Shown here in pieces: positions 52,999-60,382 of a stretch of 64,000 nt of DNA (position 1 is the stretch's first letter; the number at the start of each line of letters is the position of its first letter). Both the position numbers and the translations under genes were made by a program. Source of the stretch: Ferruginibacter sp. GTDB taxonomy: Bacteria; Bacteroidota; Bacteroidia; Chitinophagales; Chitinophagaceae. Where the stretch lies: assembly GCA_025362235.1 (NCBI GenBank), contig JANYGZ010000055.1, forward strand, positions 1-64,000. The letters are read 5' to 3'. The notes below the pieces were generated by a model, which had not been told where the DNA came from, ran no database searches, and was given only the letters and a program-made list of their open reading frames with translations.

Positions 52999-53892
52999 AT
53001 GTTACCCAGCAATGATATGCCAAATTTACTGTTTATTATCAACCTGGCTTCTGGCAAAAACAATACAGACTGGAATGGAATAATTGCTGATCATTTCAAG
53101 GATAAGGCAGTAAATGCCATGGTGCACTTTTTGCCCGAAAGCTGTGACCTGCAGGAGCTGAAAAAAAAGATTGACCATGTGCAGCCAGACAAGGTGATAG
53201 CAGTGGGTGGTGATGGCACTGTGAAACTTGTAGCAGAAGCATTGCTTGGCAGGGATATCCCATTGGGCATTTTCCCTGCAGGGTCTGCCAATGGCATGGC
53301 CAAAGAACTGGATATACCTGCTGAGGCAGAAAAGGCTTTTGAAATTATTGAGCATGGAACGTTCAAAAAAATTCACCTGCTAAAAGTGAATGATGAAATT
53401 TGCATTCACTTAAGCGATATCGGCTTCAACGCATTTGTGGTGAAGAAGTTTGAAGAAGAAAACACACGGGGTATGTGGGGCTATTTTAAATCAGCCTGGA
53501 AGGTACTATGGCAACATCGCCGGATGGAGGTGCAAATAAAATCTGATGGGGACTATATCAAACGAGATGCAGCCATGGTGGTAGTTGCTAACGGCACTAA
53601 ATATGGCAACGGTGTAGTTATCAACCCGATGGGCAGCTTGTATGATCATTTTTTTGAAGTGGTCATAATCCGTAAAATATCGTTTACTGAAATATTCAAG
53701 ATGCGCTTTTTTAGCGGCGGCCTTAATAATAAAAAAACCGAACTTTTACAAACTTCCAAACTTATACTTACCTCCAACCGCCACATACATTTTCAGGTGG
53801 ATGGCGAATACCTTGGAAAAACCAGGAAGCTGGTGGCAGAGATCATTCCCGAAGCGATCAGTGTATTGGTGCCTGCCGTTTTACCAATATAA
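52999..53892 (+). CDS. Diacylglycerol kinase family lipid kinase
   Basis: A 297-residue protein; ATG at 53017 (MPNLLFIINLASGKNNTDW) is an equally good start, 6 codons in. The nucleotide-binding signature is VIAVGGDGTVKLVAEALLG, followed by IPLGIFPAGSANGMAKELDI. The C-terminal beta-sandwich is intact (VINPMGSLYDHFFEVVII, HIHFQVDGEYLGKTRKL). Substrate may be diacylglycerol or a sphingoid base; family members differ. Divergent from the App1-type phosphatase. Confidence 0.9.
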   Translation: MLPSNDMPNLLFIINLASGKNNTDWNGIIADHFKDKAVNAMVHFLPESCDLQELKKKIDHVQPDKVIAVGGDGTVKLVAEALLGRDIPLGIFPAGSANGMAKELDIPAEAEKAFEIIEHGTFKKIHLLKVNDEICIHLSDIGFNAFVVKKFEEENTRGMWGYFKSAWKVLWQHRRMEVQIKSDGDYIKRDAAMVVVANGTKYGNGVVINPMGSLYDHFFEVVIIRKISFTEIFKMRFFSGGLNNKKTELLQTSKLILTSNRHIHFQVDGEYLGKTRKLVAEIIPEAISVLVPAVLPI

Positions 53893-54338
53893 GTTAAAGT
53901 ATGGAATGGTTTATAAAAAACTAAAAATAGCAGCGCAAAGCTTCTGAATGTCTGAAGAAAAATTACTACTGCACTTGAGTTGTCCAACCATGTACATTCA
54001 TCCGCTTTGTGAGTTTGAAGTTTTGTTGAAATCGGGTATGATTATGTGCAATGTGGGATTAACCTCGTGAGTAACTAATTCCCCAATTTTACAAGATAAC
54101 TGTTAGAAGTCTTTGTTTGTTATAAACGGAGACCTTTTTTATTAAACAAAGTTTTTAATTCTTTGTATTTGCTTCCAAAGCTATCCGTTGTTCAAAAAAT
54201 AAAATAACTTTCTACCCCACCAGTCAGTAATACTTTTGCATGCAAGATTAATATAGTAAAGACTTCTACAATTACAAGGGGGGAAATTTTATAAGTATCC
54301 CTTTCTTTTCGGTAATCCATTCTTCCCTTATCATGCTA
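53893..54338. other. Intergenic, no gene seen
   Basis: AT-rich sequence between the lipid kinase and the acidic protein gene. I see no ORF of weight, hairpin terminator or promoter consensus. Confidence 0.4.
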
Positions 54339-54671
54339 TTAAAAATAAAACTCACCTTTTCTTTTAGGCATTGGCTTTCTATTGTCGTCAGCATCGTCTT
54401 CATCTTCATTTTCGTCTTCGTCTTCATCATCACCACCTTCAGGTAGGCCACGAGCGTTTTCGCTATGTCCAGATAAGAAATCGTCATCTTCATTTAGAAA
54501 TTCATTTAAAAACTCCTCCTGATCTTGTTCATTTACAATATAGTCAGGTTGTGCCGGCTTAAAAAAGTCAGTGCCGCTTTCCAGGTTTTGATCAGCTAAC
54601 AGTACTTCACCCGATGATTGCTGCTGAACAGTTTTTTGGTCATTGCCGTAGTTATTAACTTGCTTTTGCAT
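54339..54671 (-). CDS. Acidic hypothetical protein
   Basis: 110 residues. The N-terminal part is Gln-rich (MQKQVNNYGNDQKTVQQQSS), the centre acidic (NEQDQEEFLNEFLNEDDDF) and a nearly pure Asp/Glu run follows (about residues 80-97, GDDEDEDENEDEDD) before a basic tail (RKPMPKRKGEFYF). It is predicted to be disordered. No family recognised. Single ORF on this strand with a plausible leader. Confidence 0.55.
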   Translation of the reverse strand: MQKQVNNYGNDQKTVQQQSSGEVLLADQNLESGTDFFKPAQPDYIVNEQDQEEFLNEFLNEDDDFLSGHSENARGLPEGGDDEDEDENEDEDDADDNRKPMPKRKGEFYF

Positions 54672-55350
54672 GATGTTGTGTTTTTTGGTTTTTTAGATTG
54701 GTTTGCCAAATAAATATTACTAAACGTGTGCCATCCTATTTGTTCAAATAAATTGTAAAAATGTTATTGGATGTTGATAAATTTCTACAACAGTTATAGC
54801 TTGAAAATAATGAGTATTTTATTTACCCAATTCTTATTTTGCCTGGGCAAAAATGATAACAATGTTATTAGCATCAGTGTTAGGGTATAATTGTCTAAGG
54901 TAAACGGGTAAAGGGCTAAGCGGCGGAAGAATACGACAAACAGTCCATCCAACCGCTGCCTCCAAGATGGCTCTACCTCCTCAATATTCAAAAGCTACTA
55001 CGTAATTTACATTCACCGTTAAGTGCCTGCACAGTAGCCTGTTCTATCAACTGCGCCGCTACGGAAAATTTTTATTTAAAGAGCAATGAGGAAGGTCAAA
55101 AATGTCCGGAGACGCTGGTTGGCAGGCGTTCCCTGGTCGTCAGGCACACCCATGCACATCGCAACCAATATATTCAGAAATCAGACATACATTATACCAA
55201 AAAATTACACTTCATGCACGATTTTTTATTATTTTATATAAAACATTTTTCTTGGCATGGTGTTTATTGTTTATAAATTGTTATTTATTTTATAATAATC
55301 TGGATAAAACGGTTGTTTTAAAAACCAAAAGAATTAGGGTCAATTTTATA
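54672..55350. other. Intergenic region with a GC-richer non-coding block
   Basis: At about 54890-55170 the GC content is visibly above the surroundings and no frame is convincingly coding; the plus-strand frame from 55102 merely runs into the PAP2 gene, and a minus-strand 65-codon frame at 54794-54991 has odd composition. It may be the remains of a mobile or repeated sequence. Confidence 0.35.
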
Positions 55351-56043
55351 ATGAAAAAAATCACTGGTTTAGTAAAAGAAGTATCATCAGGGTTTTTGGT
55401 TATCACTCTCGTTTTTGCGGCCTCCCTGCTTGTATTTGCTTACATCGCAGATGAAAACGTTATAGAAAAAAATAACCAATTTGATGCTGCTGTGATAGCT
55501 TATGTCAAAGCTCACACTAGCCCATTATTGGTGAAAGCGATGTTGATAATAACTTTTTTTGGTTCAACAAAGTTTTTATTACCGGCCTATATTTTACTAA
55601 TAGCATTTCTCATTTGGAAAAATAAAAAGGTAATTGCGATAGATATTTCTATCATCGCCATCAGCAGCACTTTAGTTATGTTTTTATTGAAGACTTATTT
55701 TAAAAGGCACCGGCCTGATTCAGCACTTGTTAAAACAATTGTTGGGTATAGTTTTCCAAGTGGTCATTCGGTCTCCTCTTTTATTTTTTGTAGTATACTT
55801 GCATATCTTTTGTGGAAGACAAATATTTCATTTTTTAAAAAATATACAATCTCTTTGCTATTATTGTTATGTACAATTGCTATTGGCCTTAGCAGGATAA
55901 TTTTAATGGTGCATTTTGCTACAGATGTGATTGCCGGTTTTTGCTTTGGCATTGCCTGGGTATTGTTTTCTTTTTGGGCAATTAAAAAGATACGTAAAAT
56001 ATATTCACTCGGTTCAACCCCATTAAAAACACTTGTTAGTTAG
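55351..56043 (+). CDS. PAP2 family membrane phosphatase
   Basis: Start chosen at 55351 (MKKITGLVKEVSSGFLVITL), 230 residues, where the first membrane helix begins; 83 upstream codons from 55102 are not family-like. The three phosphatase motifs are present: KTYFKRHRPDSALVK, YSFPSGHSVSSF and LSRIILMVHFATDVIAG. About six membrane helices. Likely substrates are phosphatidate, phosphatidylglycerophosphate or undecaprenyl diphosphate. Confidence 0.92.
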   Translation: MKKITGLVKEVSSGFLVITLVFAASLLVFAYIADENVIEKNNQFDAAVIAYVKAHTSPLLVKAMLIITFFGSTKFLLPAYILLIAFLIWKNKKVIAIDISIIAISSTLVMFLLKTYFKRHRPDSALVKTIVGYSFPSGHSVSSFIFCSILAYLLWKTNISFFKKYTISLLLLLCTIAIGLSRIILMVHFATDVIAGFCFGIAWVLFSFWAIKKIRKIYSLGSTPLKTLVS

Positions 56044-56087
56044 GTCTGCTTAAAAATTTAATTTAGCTGTATAGTTGTATAAGAGAA

Positions 56088-56219
56088 TGTATAGATATAT
56101 TAACAGTTACAGGCATCACTGCAGCAGCGCTTGTCCCTATTTTTTTAATAGGGATCTATCCTAATGAAATAAACGATGAAAACGACCCTGAAACAGGAGA
56201 AGAAAAAATAGAGTCTTAA
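56088..56219 (+). pseudogene. Possible small membrane protein lacking an in-frame start
   Basis: The frame reads CIDILTVTGITAAALVPIFL, IGIYPNEINDENDPETGEEK and ends IES at TAA 56217-56219: one membrane helix and an acidic tail. The only nearby ATG (56087) is one base out of frame. Either a frameshift or chance. Confidence 0.25.
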
Positions 56220-56249
56220 ATATATTCAACAAAAATTAAACCACCAATC

Positions 56250-56732
56250 ATGAAAAGTAAAACAACATCCAAAGGAAATTTTTTCGAAAACCTATCATCA
56301 AAAGCTACAAAAGCTACTGGCAGTACACCCGCTATTTTATTAGCTTTTGCTTCCATCATAATATGGGCTGCATTTGGTCCGTTTTTTCATTACTCTGACA
56401 CTTGGCAAATGGTAATTAATACCGGCACAACCATCATTACTTTTCTGATGGTGTTCTTAATACAAAAATCCCAGAACAAGGAATCACTGGCAGTGCAGTT
56501 AAAATTAAATGAACTCGTGGCAGCACATGAACTAGCCAGTAACAGATTGGTAGATGTAGAAAATATGACAGAAGAAGAATTAAGAGTAATTCAGAAATAT
56601 TATGCGCAGCTTAAAACCATAACAGAAAAAGAGGAATCATTACAGACATCTCATTCTATTGAGGAAGCCGAACATATGCATAAAATTAAAAAGGAGTTAG
56701 AGGCTAAAATTCAAAATGAAATAGATAAATGA
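56250..56732 (+). CDS. Low-affinity iron permease family protein
   Basis: A 160-residue protein. FFENLSSKATKATGSTPAIL, LAFASIIIWAAFGPFFHYSD and TWQMVINTGTTIITFLMVFL then IQKSQNKESLAVQLKLNEL match the low-affinity iron permease (FTR/FET4-like) short bacterial form, with two membrane helices. The C-terminal third is a charged coiled coil. The true transport substrate is unproven. The next gene overlaps its stop by 4 nt. Confidence 0.88.
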   Translation: MKSKTTSKGNFFENLSSKATKATGSTPAILLAFASIIIWAAFGPFFHYSDTWQMVINTGTTIITFLMVFLIQKSQNKESLAVQLKLNELVAAHELASNRLVDVENMTEEELRVIQKYYAQLKTITEKEESLQTSHSIEEAEHMHKIKKELEAKIQNEIDK

Positions 56733-57457
56733 ACAACAGTATGAAAGTCTTTTATAGATTATTGCTTTTTGTATCCAGCTTGATTTTGTTTGCCAGCTGC
56801 GAAGTTTTAAACAACTCTTCCAAGTTTAATTTTATTGATGGTTATTATAAATCCAAACTAAATACGAAAAGGCCTGTCAAATATTATTTAGTGGTTACCG
56901 GTGATTCAATTAAAGTTTACCCGGCTCGTTCCGCATCAAAGAAAATCGATACTGTGAGTACAGTCACCATTTTTTTTCCACCGGTTCAGAAGTCTGAATC
57001 GTTTAAGCCCGTGTCTTTCAGAACCAATACTTTTGACCTGGATGTATTCACTATTTTATTTAAATACCGAAGCCCGGTAGGAGAGTTTCCCAACCAGTTT
57101 AATACTGGGTTTAACGGTGCTTTATTTACTGGATACAGAACAGATGTGTACAATCTATCTTACAAAGTAAACCCATTGAATCTGGCAAAACGTATCGTGA
57201 CTCACTATGGATATAGTATTGGTGGATTTGCAGGTTTGGGTACTGCCAGGATAGATGAATATGTTACATTGAACCGTATCAATTATCAATATGACGGAGC
57301 TGTTATTACAACAGGTTTAGCTGTAGAGTTTGCAATCAATAAAATTAACTTCGGGATTAATTATGGATTTGATTTTTTAACTGACAGAAATAAATATGTT
57401 TGGATTAATAACGGCAAACCCTGGTTAGGCATAAGCCTTGGCCTTAATATCAATTAA
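56729..57457 (+). CDS. Unrecognised lipoprotein or outer-membrane protein, coupled to the permease gene
   Basis: A 242-residue protein with a lipoprotein signal (FYRLLLFVSSLILFASC, Cys at about 24). The mature part is beta-rich and aromatic (FNTGFNGALFTGYRTDVYNL, GYSIGGFAGLGTARIDEYVT, FAINKINFGINYGFDF, ending WLGISLGLNIN), like a small outer-membrane barrel. Overlap ATGA with the permease gene implies a shared transcript. No known family recognised; a role in envelope handling with the permease is a guess. Confidence 0.7.
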   Translation: MNNSMKVFYRLLLFVSSLILFASCEVLNNSSKFNFIDGYYKSKLNTKRPVKYYLVVTGDSIKVYPARSASKKIDTVSTVTIFFPPVQKSESFKPVSFRTNTFDLDVFTILFKYRSPVGEFPNQFNTGFNGALFTGYRTDVYNLSYKVNPLNLAKRIVTHYGYSIGGFAGLGTARIDEYVTLNRINYQYDGAVITTGLAVEFAINKINFGINYGFDFLTDRNKYVWINNGKPWLGISLGLNIN

Positions 57458-57748
57458 ATTTCCTTGATTTTTTATTTGGAAATGTAAGTAATAATATAGT
57501 AAATACCGCACTTTTGTTTTTCTACAGAAATGGCCTGATAAAGCAATGTGTGCAGCGTGCCTTAATAAGCATATCAAAGTCTAATGTACAAATGCCTGGT
57601 TTTGGCAGGAGATAATTTAAAAATCTATGTACGCCTTTACTTTTTGGTATCATTTATTTAATACTTTTAATTAAATTTTTTTATCAAGGTTTATTTAAAA
57701 CAATTATATGATTAAGAATTCGAATAAAAAATAAAACTACCTTATAAA

Positions 57749-58996
57749 ATGGAAAAGATTTCTAAACAGCTAATTGACTTCAATAACTCGCTTCTACCGG
57801 AGATGATTACCTATAAATACAAATTCATTAGTGAAAATCTGTACAGGTTTTTTAGAGGAACAAACCACGTATTTTACCAAGATTTAAAACTCACTAAAAC
57901 ATTATTCGAATCACCCACAACATGGATATGCGGTGATCTTCATCTTGAAAACTTTGGTAGTTTTAAAAGCGATAACCGGCTTGTTTATTTTGATTTAAAT
58001 GATTTTGATGAAGCCATACTGGCTCCGTGTTGTTTTGAAGTACTGCGAACTGTCACAAGTATCTTCGTTGCTTTCGACGCTTTAAATATAGAGCAGAAAA
58101 AAGCTTTGAATATGGCGCAACTGTTTTTAAAATCTTACTCTTCTTTACTTGCAACTGGAAAACCAAATTACATAGAAGCTAATACTGCGAAAGGTATAGT
58201 TTGCGATTTTCTAATAGCCGTTGCAAAAAGAAAATCTAAATTATTATTAAGAAACAGGACATTTATTAAAAACAAAAAATTAAGATTACTACCTGATCAC
58301 CCCAAACATTTTGGATTGCATAAGGATTTAAAACAAGAACTGACGGATCATATCGAATTATGGCTTAAAAACGATGGCAACAGTCCTTACAACTACAAAA
58401 TATTGGATATCGTTTTCAGATTAGCCGGTACCGGAAGCGTAGGTCAAAAAAGATATCTGATTCTATTAAAAAGTTTAAATAAATATGGTGAGAAATATCT
58501 TTTATTAGATATGAAGCAGGCGACCAAGTCGTCCCTTGCCCCCTTTATAAATACCAATCAACCCGTTTGGAAAAATGAAGCAGAAAGAATTATATCTATT
58601 CAGCGCATGATGCAAAACCGTTCCCCTGCTTTATTAAGTACAACTATTTTTAAGGATGAACATTATGTGATTGCAGAAATGCAACCTACGGAAGATAGTT
58701 TGAATTTTAAATTACTAAATAAGGATTACCGGAATATGTATCAGGTCATTGATGACATGGGTATGCTTACAGCATCTTCGCAGCTACGAAGTTCTGGAAT
58801 ACGAGGTTCAGCAATTACAGATGAATTGATTGAATTTGGTAAAAATACCAAATGGCAGGACTCAGTCTTAAAATATGCTATTCAATACGCATTAAAAGTT
58901 AAAAAGGATTATATAACTTATTTAGTTGATTATAAAAAAGGAGTTTTTAAAACCCAAATTAATTCTAAGCCAAAAGACGGTAATGTATTTGTTTGA
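57749..58996 (+). CDS. DUF2252 family protein
   Basis: A 415-residue kinase-fold-like protein. SENLYRFFRGTNHVFYQDL, TWICGDLHLENFGSFKSDNR and VYFDLNDFDEAILAPCCFEV are the DUF2252 landmarks; the GDLHLENFG motif resembles the catalytic loop of aminoglycoside-kinase-like folds. Substrate unknown. It stands alone behind a 290-bp AT-rich spacer without visible features. Confidence 0.88.
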   Translation: MEKISKQLIDFNNSLLPEMITYKYKFISENLYRFFRGTNHVFYQDLKLTKTLFESPTTWICGDLHLENFGSFKSDNRLVYFDLNDFDEAILAPCCFEVLRTVTSIFVAFDALNIEQKKALNMAQLFLKSYSSLLATGKPNYIEANTAKGIVCDFLIAVAKRKSKLLLRNRTFIKNKKLRLLPDHPKHFGLHKDLKQELTDHIELWLKNDGNSPYNYKILDIVFRLAGTGSVGQKRYLILLKSLNKYGEKYLLLDMKQATKSSLAPFINTNQPVWKNEAERIISIQRMMQNRSPALLSTTIFKDEHYVIAEMQPTEDSLNFKLLNKDYRNMYQVIDDMGMLTASSQLRSSGIRGSAITDELIEFGKNTKWQDSVLKYAIQYALKVKKDYITYLVDYKKGVFKTQINSKPKDGNVFV

Positions 58997-59041
58997 ATAA
59001 TATCAAACCCATATTTACTCTTGTAAAATAACCTTAATCTT

Positions 59042-59179
59042 ATGGTATTAGCAACTTACAAAAAGAAACGCAATTTTAAAGAATCTCCTGAGCCAGCCAG
59101 TGGCAGGCTTTTTGAATTGTACAAAATGTTTTTAGGCAGTTTCTTTTCTTTATCGCTGCATTTTATTTCCAAATTTTAG
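59042..59179 (+). pseudogene. 5' fragment of a LigD phosphoesterase gene fused to the dispersed repeat
   Basis: ATG at 59042 begins MVLATYKKKRNFKESPEP, closely matching the start of the PE gene at 36022 (MSLVKYAAKRNFKVTPEP). After 21 codons the frame enters the dispersed repeat (RLFELYKMFLGSFFSLS) and stops at 59179. The PE core is absent, so it is a truncated second copy. Confidence 0.65.
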
Positions 59180-59209
59180 CTGCCCCATTTTTTTTGATGT
59201 AGTCCAATA
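59104..59209. repeat. Dispersed repeat, copy 3
   Basis: Shares AGGCTTTTTGAATTGT, ACAAAATGTTTTTAGGCAG, TTTCTTTTC and ATTTTATTTCCAAATTTTAG with copy 1 at near identity, and ends at TTGATGTAGTCCA. It starts abruptly within the LigD-like fragment, giving a sharp junction at about 59104. Confidence 0.65.
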
Positions 59210-59318
59210 CTTCTGTTTTCATAAAATACAACCGGCCCTTTTGTTTATGTGAAGGCAGGTCCCGGTTTATCCAGTCTGTTAAAGTAGGTGAACCTATCAA
59301 CGATGTTTTGTATTTCAT
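59163..59318 (-). pseudogene. Truncated MerR/excisionase-type HTH protein
   Basis: 51 codons from ATG 59318: MKYKTSLIGSPTLTDWINRD, LPSHKQKGRLYFMKTEVLDY, IKKNGAAKIWK. This is the recognition helix plus wing of the HTH_17 (excisionase-like) family, 'sptltdWinrglPshkqkgRlyF'. The N-terminal helices are missing and the tail is frameshifted relative to copy 1 (YIKENRMEQLKFGNK). A dead fragment. Confidence 0.6.
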
Positions 59319-59369
59319 TTGCTCAAATCAAACATATGTTGAGTTTCTAATAACACAACACGTTAATTA

Positions 59370-60056
59370 TTATATTTCAAAAGAGAACCCTTTATCAAGT
59401 AATTGGTCATAAGACTTCTTATCAAATCTATAAAGTTGCGCTGCCCTGTGCCAAACATCTTTTTGTTTTTCGTCACAAGAAACAAGCAGATTCATTTTCA
59501 TTAATCTCCTTCTGAAATTGGGCTTATCAAGTTTCTGATCAAGAATGGCTTCATACAATTCCTGTAGTTGAAGCAAGCTGAATTTTTTAGGAAGTAAGTT
59601 AAAACCAATCGGCTCGTGGCGGATTTTATGTTGTAGAAAACTGAAACATTTTTTTGTAATTTCTGTGTGATCGAAAGCCATTTTAGGAATGTTCCTAATG
59701 TTGAACCAATCAACTTGAGATACAGAACCACCCGCATGGAGTTCAAATTTTTCAATATTCACCAGGGCGTAATAACATATAGTAATAACCCTTTTTTCCG
59801 GAAACCGGCCAACCTTCCCAAAGGCCTGGTACTGTTCCAGGTAAATATTTTTTACCGCAGTTTGTGCAGTAAGAAGTCTATATGCAGCATCATCGATGCT
59901 TTCATTATACATTATCCATCCTCCCGGTAATGCCCATTGCCCCTTGGTAACTCCCTGCCCATGTTTTACCAATAAAATAGAAATGGCTGCGTCTTTAAAA
60001 CCAAAAATTACACAGTCGATAGATAAAGCATCAATGATTTCGTTTGTTGCGTTCAT
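59370..60056 (-). CDS. NrtR-like Nudix transcriptional regulator
   Basis: A 228-residue protein with an N-terminal Nudix domain (about 1-145) and a C-terminal winged helix (about 150-228, LLQLQELYEAILDQKLDKPN, FRRRLMKMNLLV). The Nudix box region (GGWIMYNESIDDAAYRLLTA) lacks the REUxEE catalytic glutamates, so it should sense rather than hydrolyse a ligand. It is divergent from susC-susD, and related Bacteroidota regulators control sugar utilisation. Direct repeats in the shared region are the likely operators. Confidence 0.87.
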   Translation of the reverse strand: MNATNEIIDALSIDCVIFGFKDAAISILLVKHGQGVTKGQWALPGGWIMYNESIDDAAYRLLTAQTAVKNIYLEQYQAFGKVGRFPEKRVITICYYALVNIEKFELHAGGSVSQVDWFNIRNIPKMAFDHTEITKKCFSFLQHKIRHEPIGFNLLPKKFSLLQLQELYEAILDQKLDKPNFRRRLMKMNLLVSCDEKQKDVWHRAAQLYRFDKKSYDQLLDKGFSFEI

Positions 60057-60112
60057 GTAAATTTTTTGCGTAAATGAAAGGTATTTTTTATAGCCGTTGT
60101 TGCAAAGATAAT

Positions 60113-60120
60113 AAAGAAGT
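60113..60120 (-). promoter_or_regulatory. Candidate promoter (-7) of the NrtR-like regulator
   Basis: The minus strand reads TATCTTTG, an exact TAnnTTTG match, about 57 bp upstream of the regulator start. A -33 TTG is not obvious. Confidence 0.45.
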
Positions 60121-60160
60121 AATCCATTTATTTTAAAAGATTATCTTTTTAAGATTGATG

Positions 60161-60180
60161 ATATAGTCATTTGTACAATA
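60161..60180. promoter_or_regulatory. Candidate operator 1 (direct repeat)
   Basis: ATATAGTCATTTGTACAATA recurs at 60300-60319 with a single mismatch and the same orientation. This copy lies about 40 bp upstream of the regulator's own -7 element, fitting autoregulation. Confidence 0.55.
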
Positions 60181-60248
60181 TTATTCGGTTTATAGATTAT
60201 TTATTATCAATTATTTATATCTACCTAAAAAATATATATGTAAAATAA

Positions 60249-60279
60249 TTGGAAAAGTGAAAATATTAATTTTACCTTG
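60249..60279 (+). promoter_or_regulatory. Candidate promoter of susC
   Basis: TTG (60249-60251), a 21-nt spacer and TACCTTG (60273-60279) approximate the Bacteroidota promoter, one T short of TAnnTTTG. Transcription would begin near 60285, about 100 bp before susC. Confidence 0.35.
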
Positions 60280-60299
60280 TTGTCGAATTAACTATATCT

Positions 60300-60319
60300 A
60301 TATAGTCATTTTTACAATA
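60300..60319. promoter_or_regulatory. Candidate operator 2 (direct repeat)
   Basis: ATATAGTCATTTTTACAATA, one mismatch from operator 1. It lies just downstream of the proposed susC promoter and 64 bp before the susC start, a position suited to repression. Confidence 0.55.
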
Positions 60320-60382
60320 ACAAAATACCAGTAGATATCAGTTATAACGATTGCTATTTTTAAGTTTCAAAAACATTGCTAA

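Noticed and set aside
54794-54991. 65-codon minus-strand ORF
   Set aside because: Odd composition, no leader and no recognisable family; treated as part of the non-coding block.
55102-55350. 83-codon N-terminal extension of the PAP2 protein
   Set aside because: Crosses a GC-richer non-coding block and has no family counterpart.
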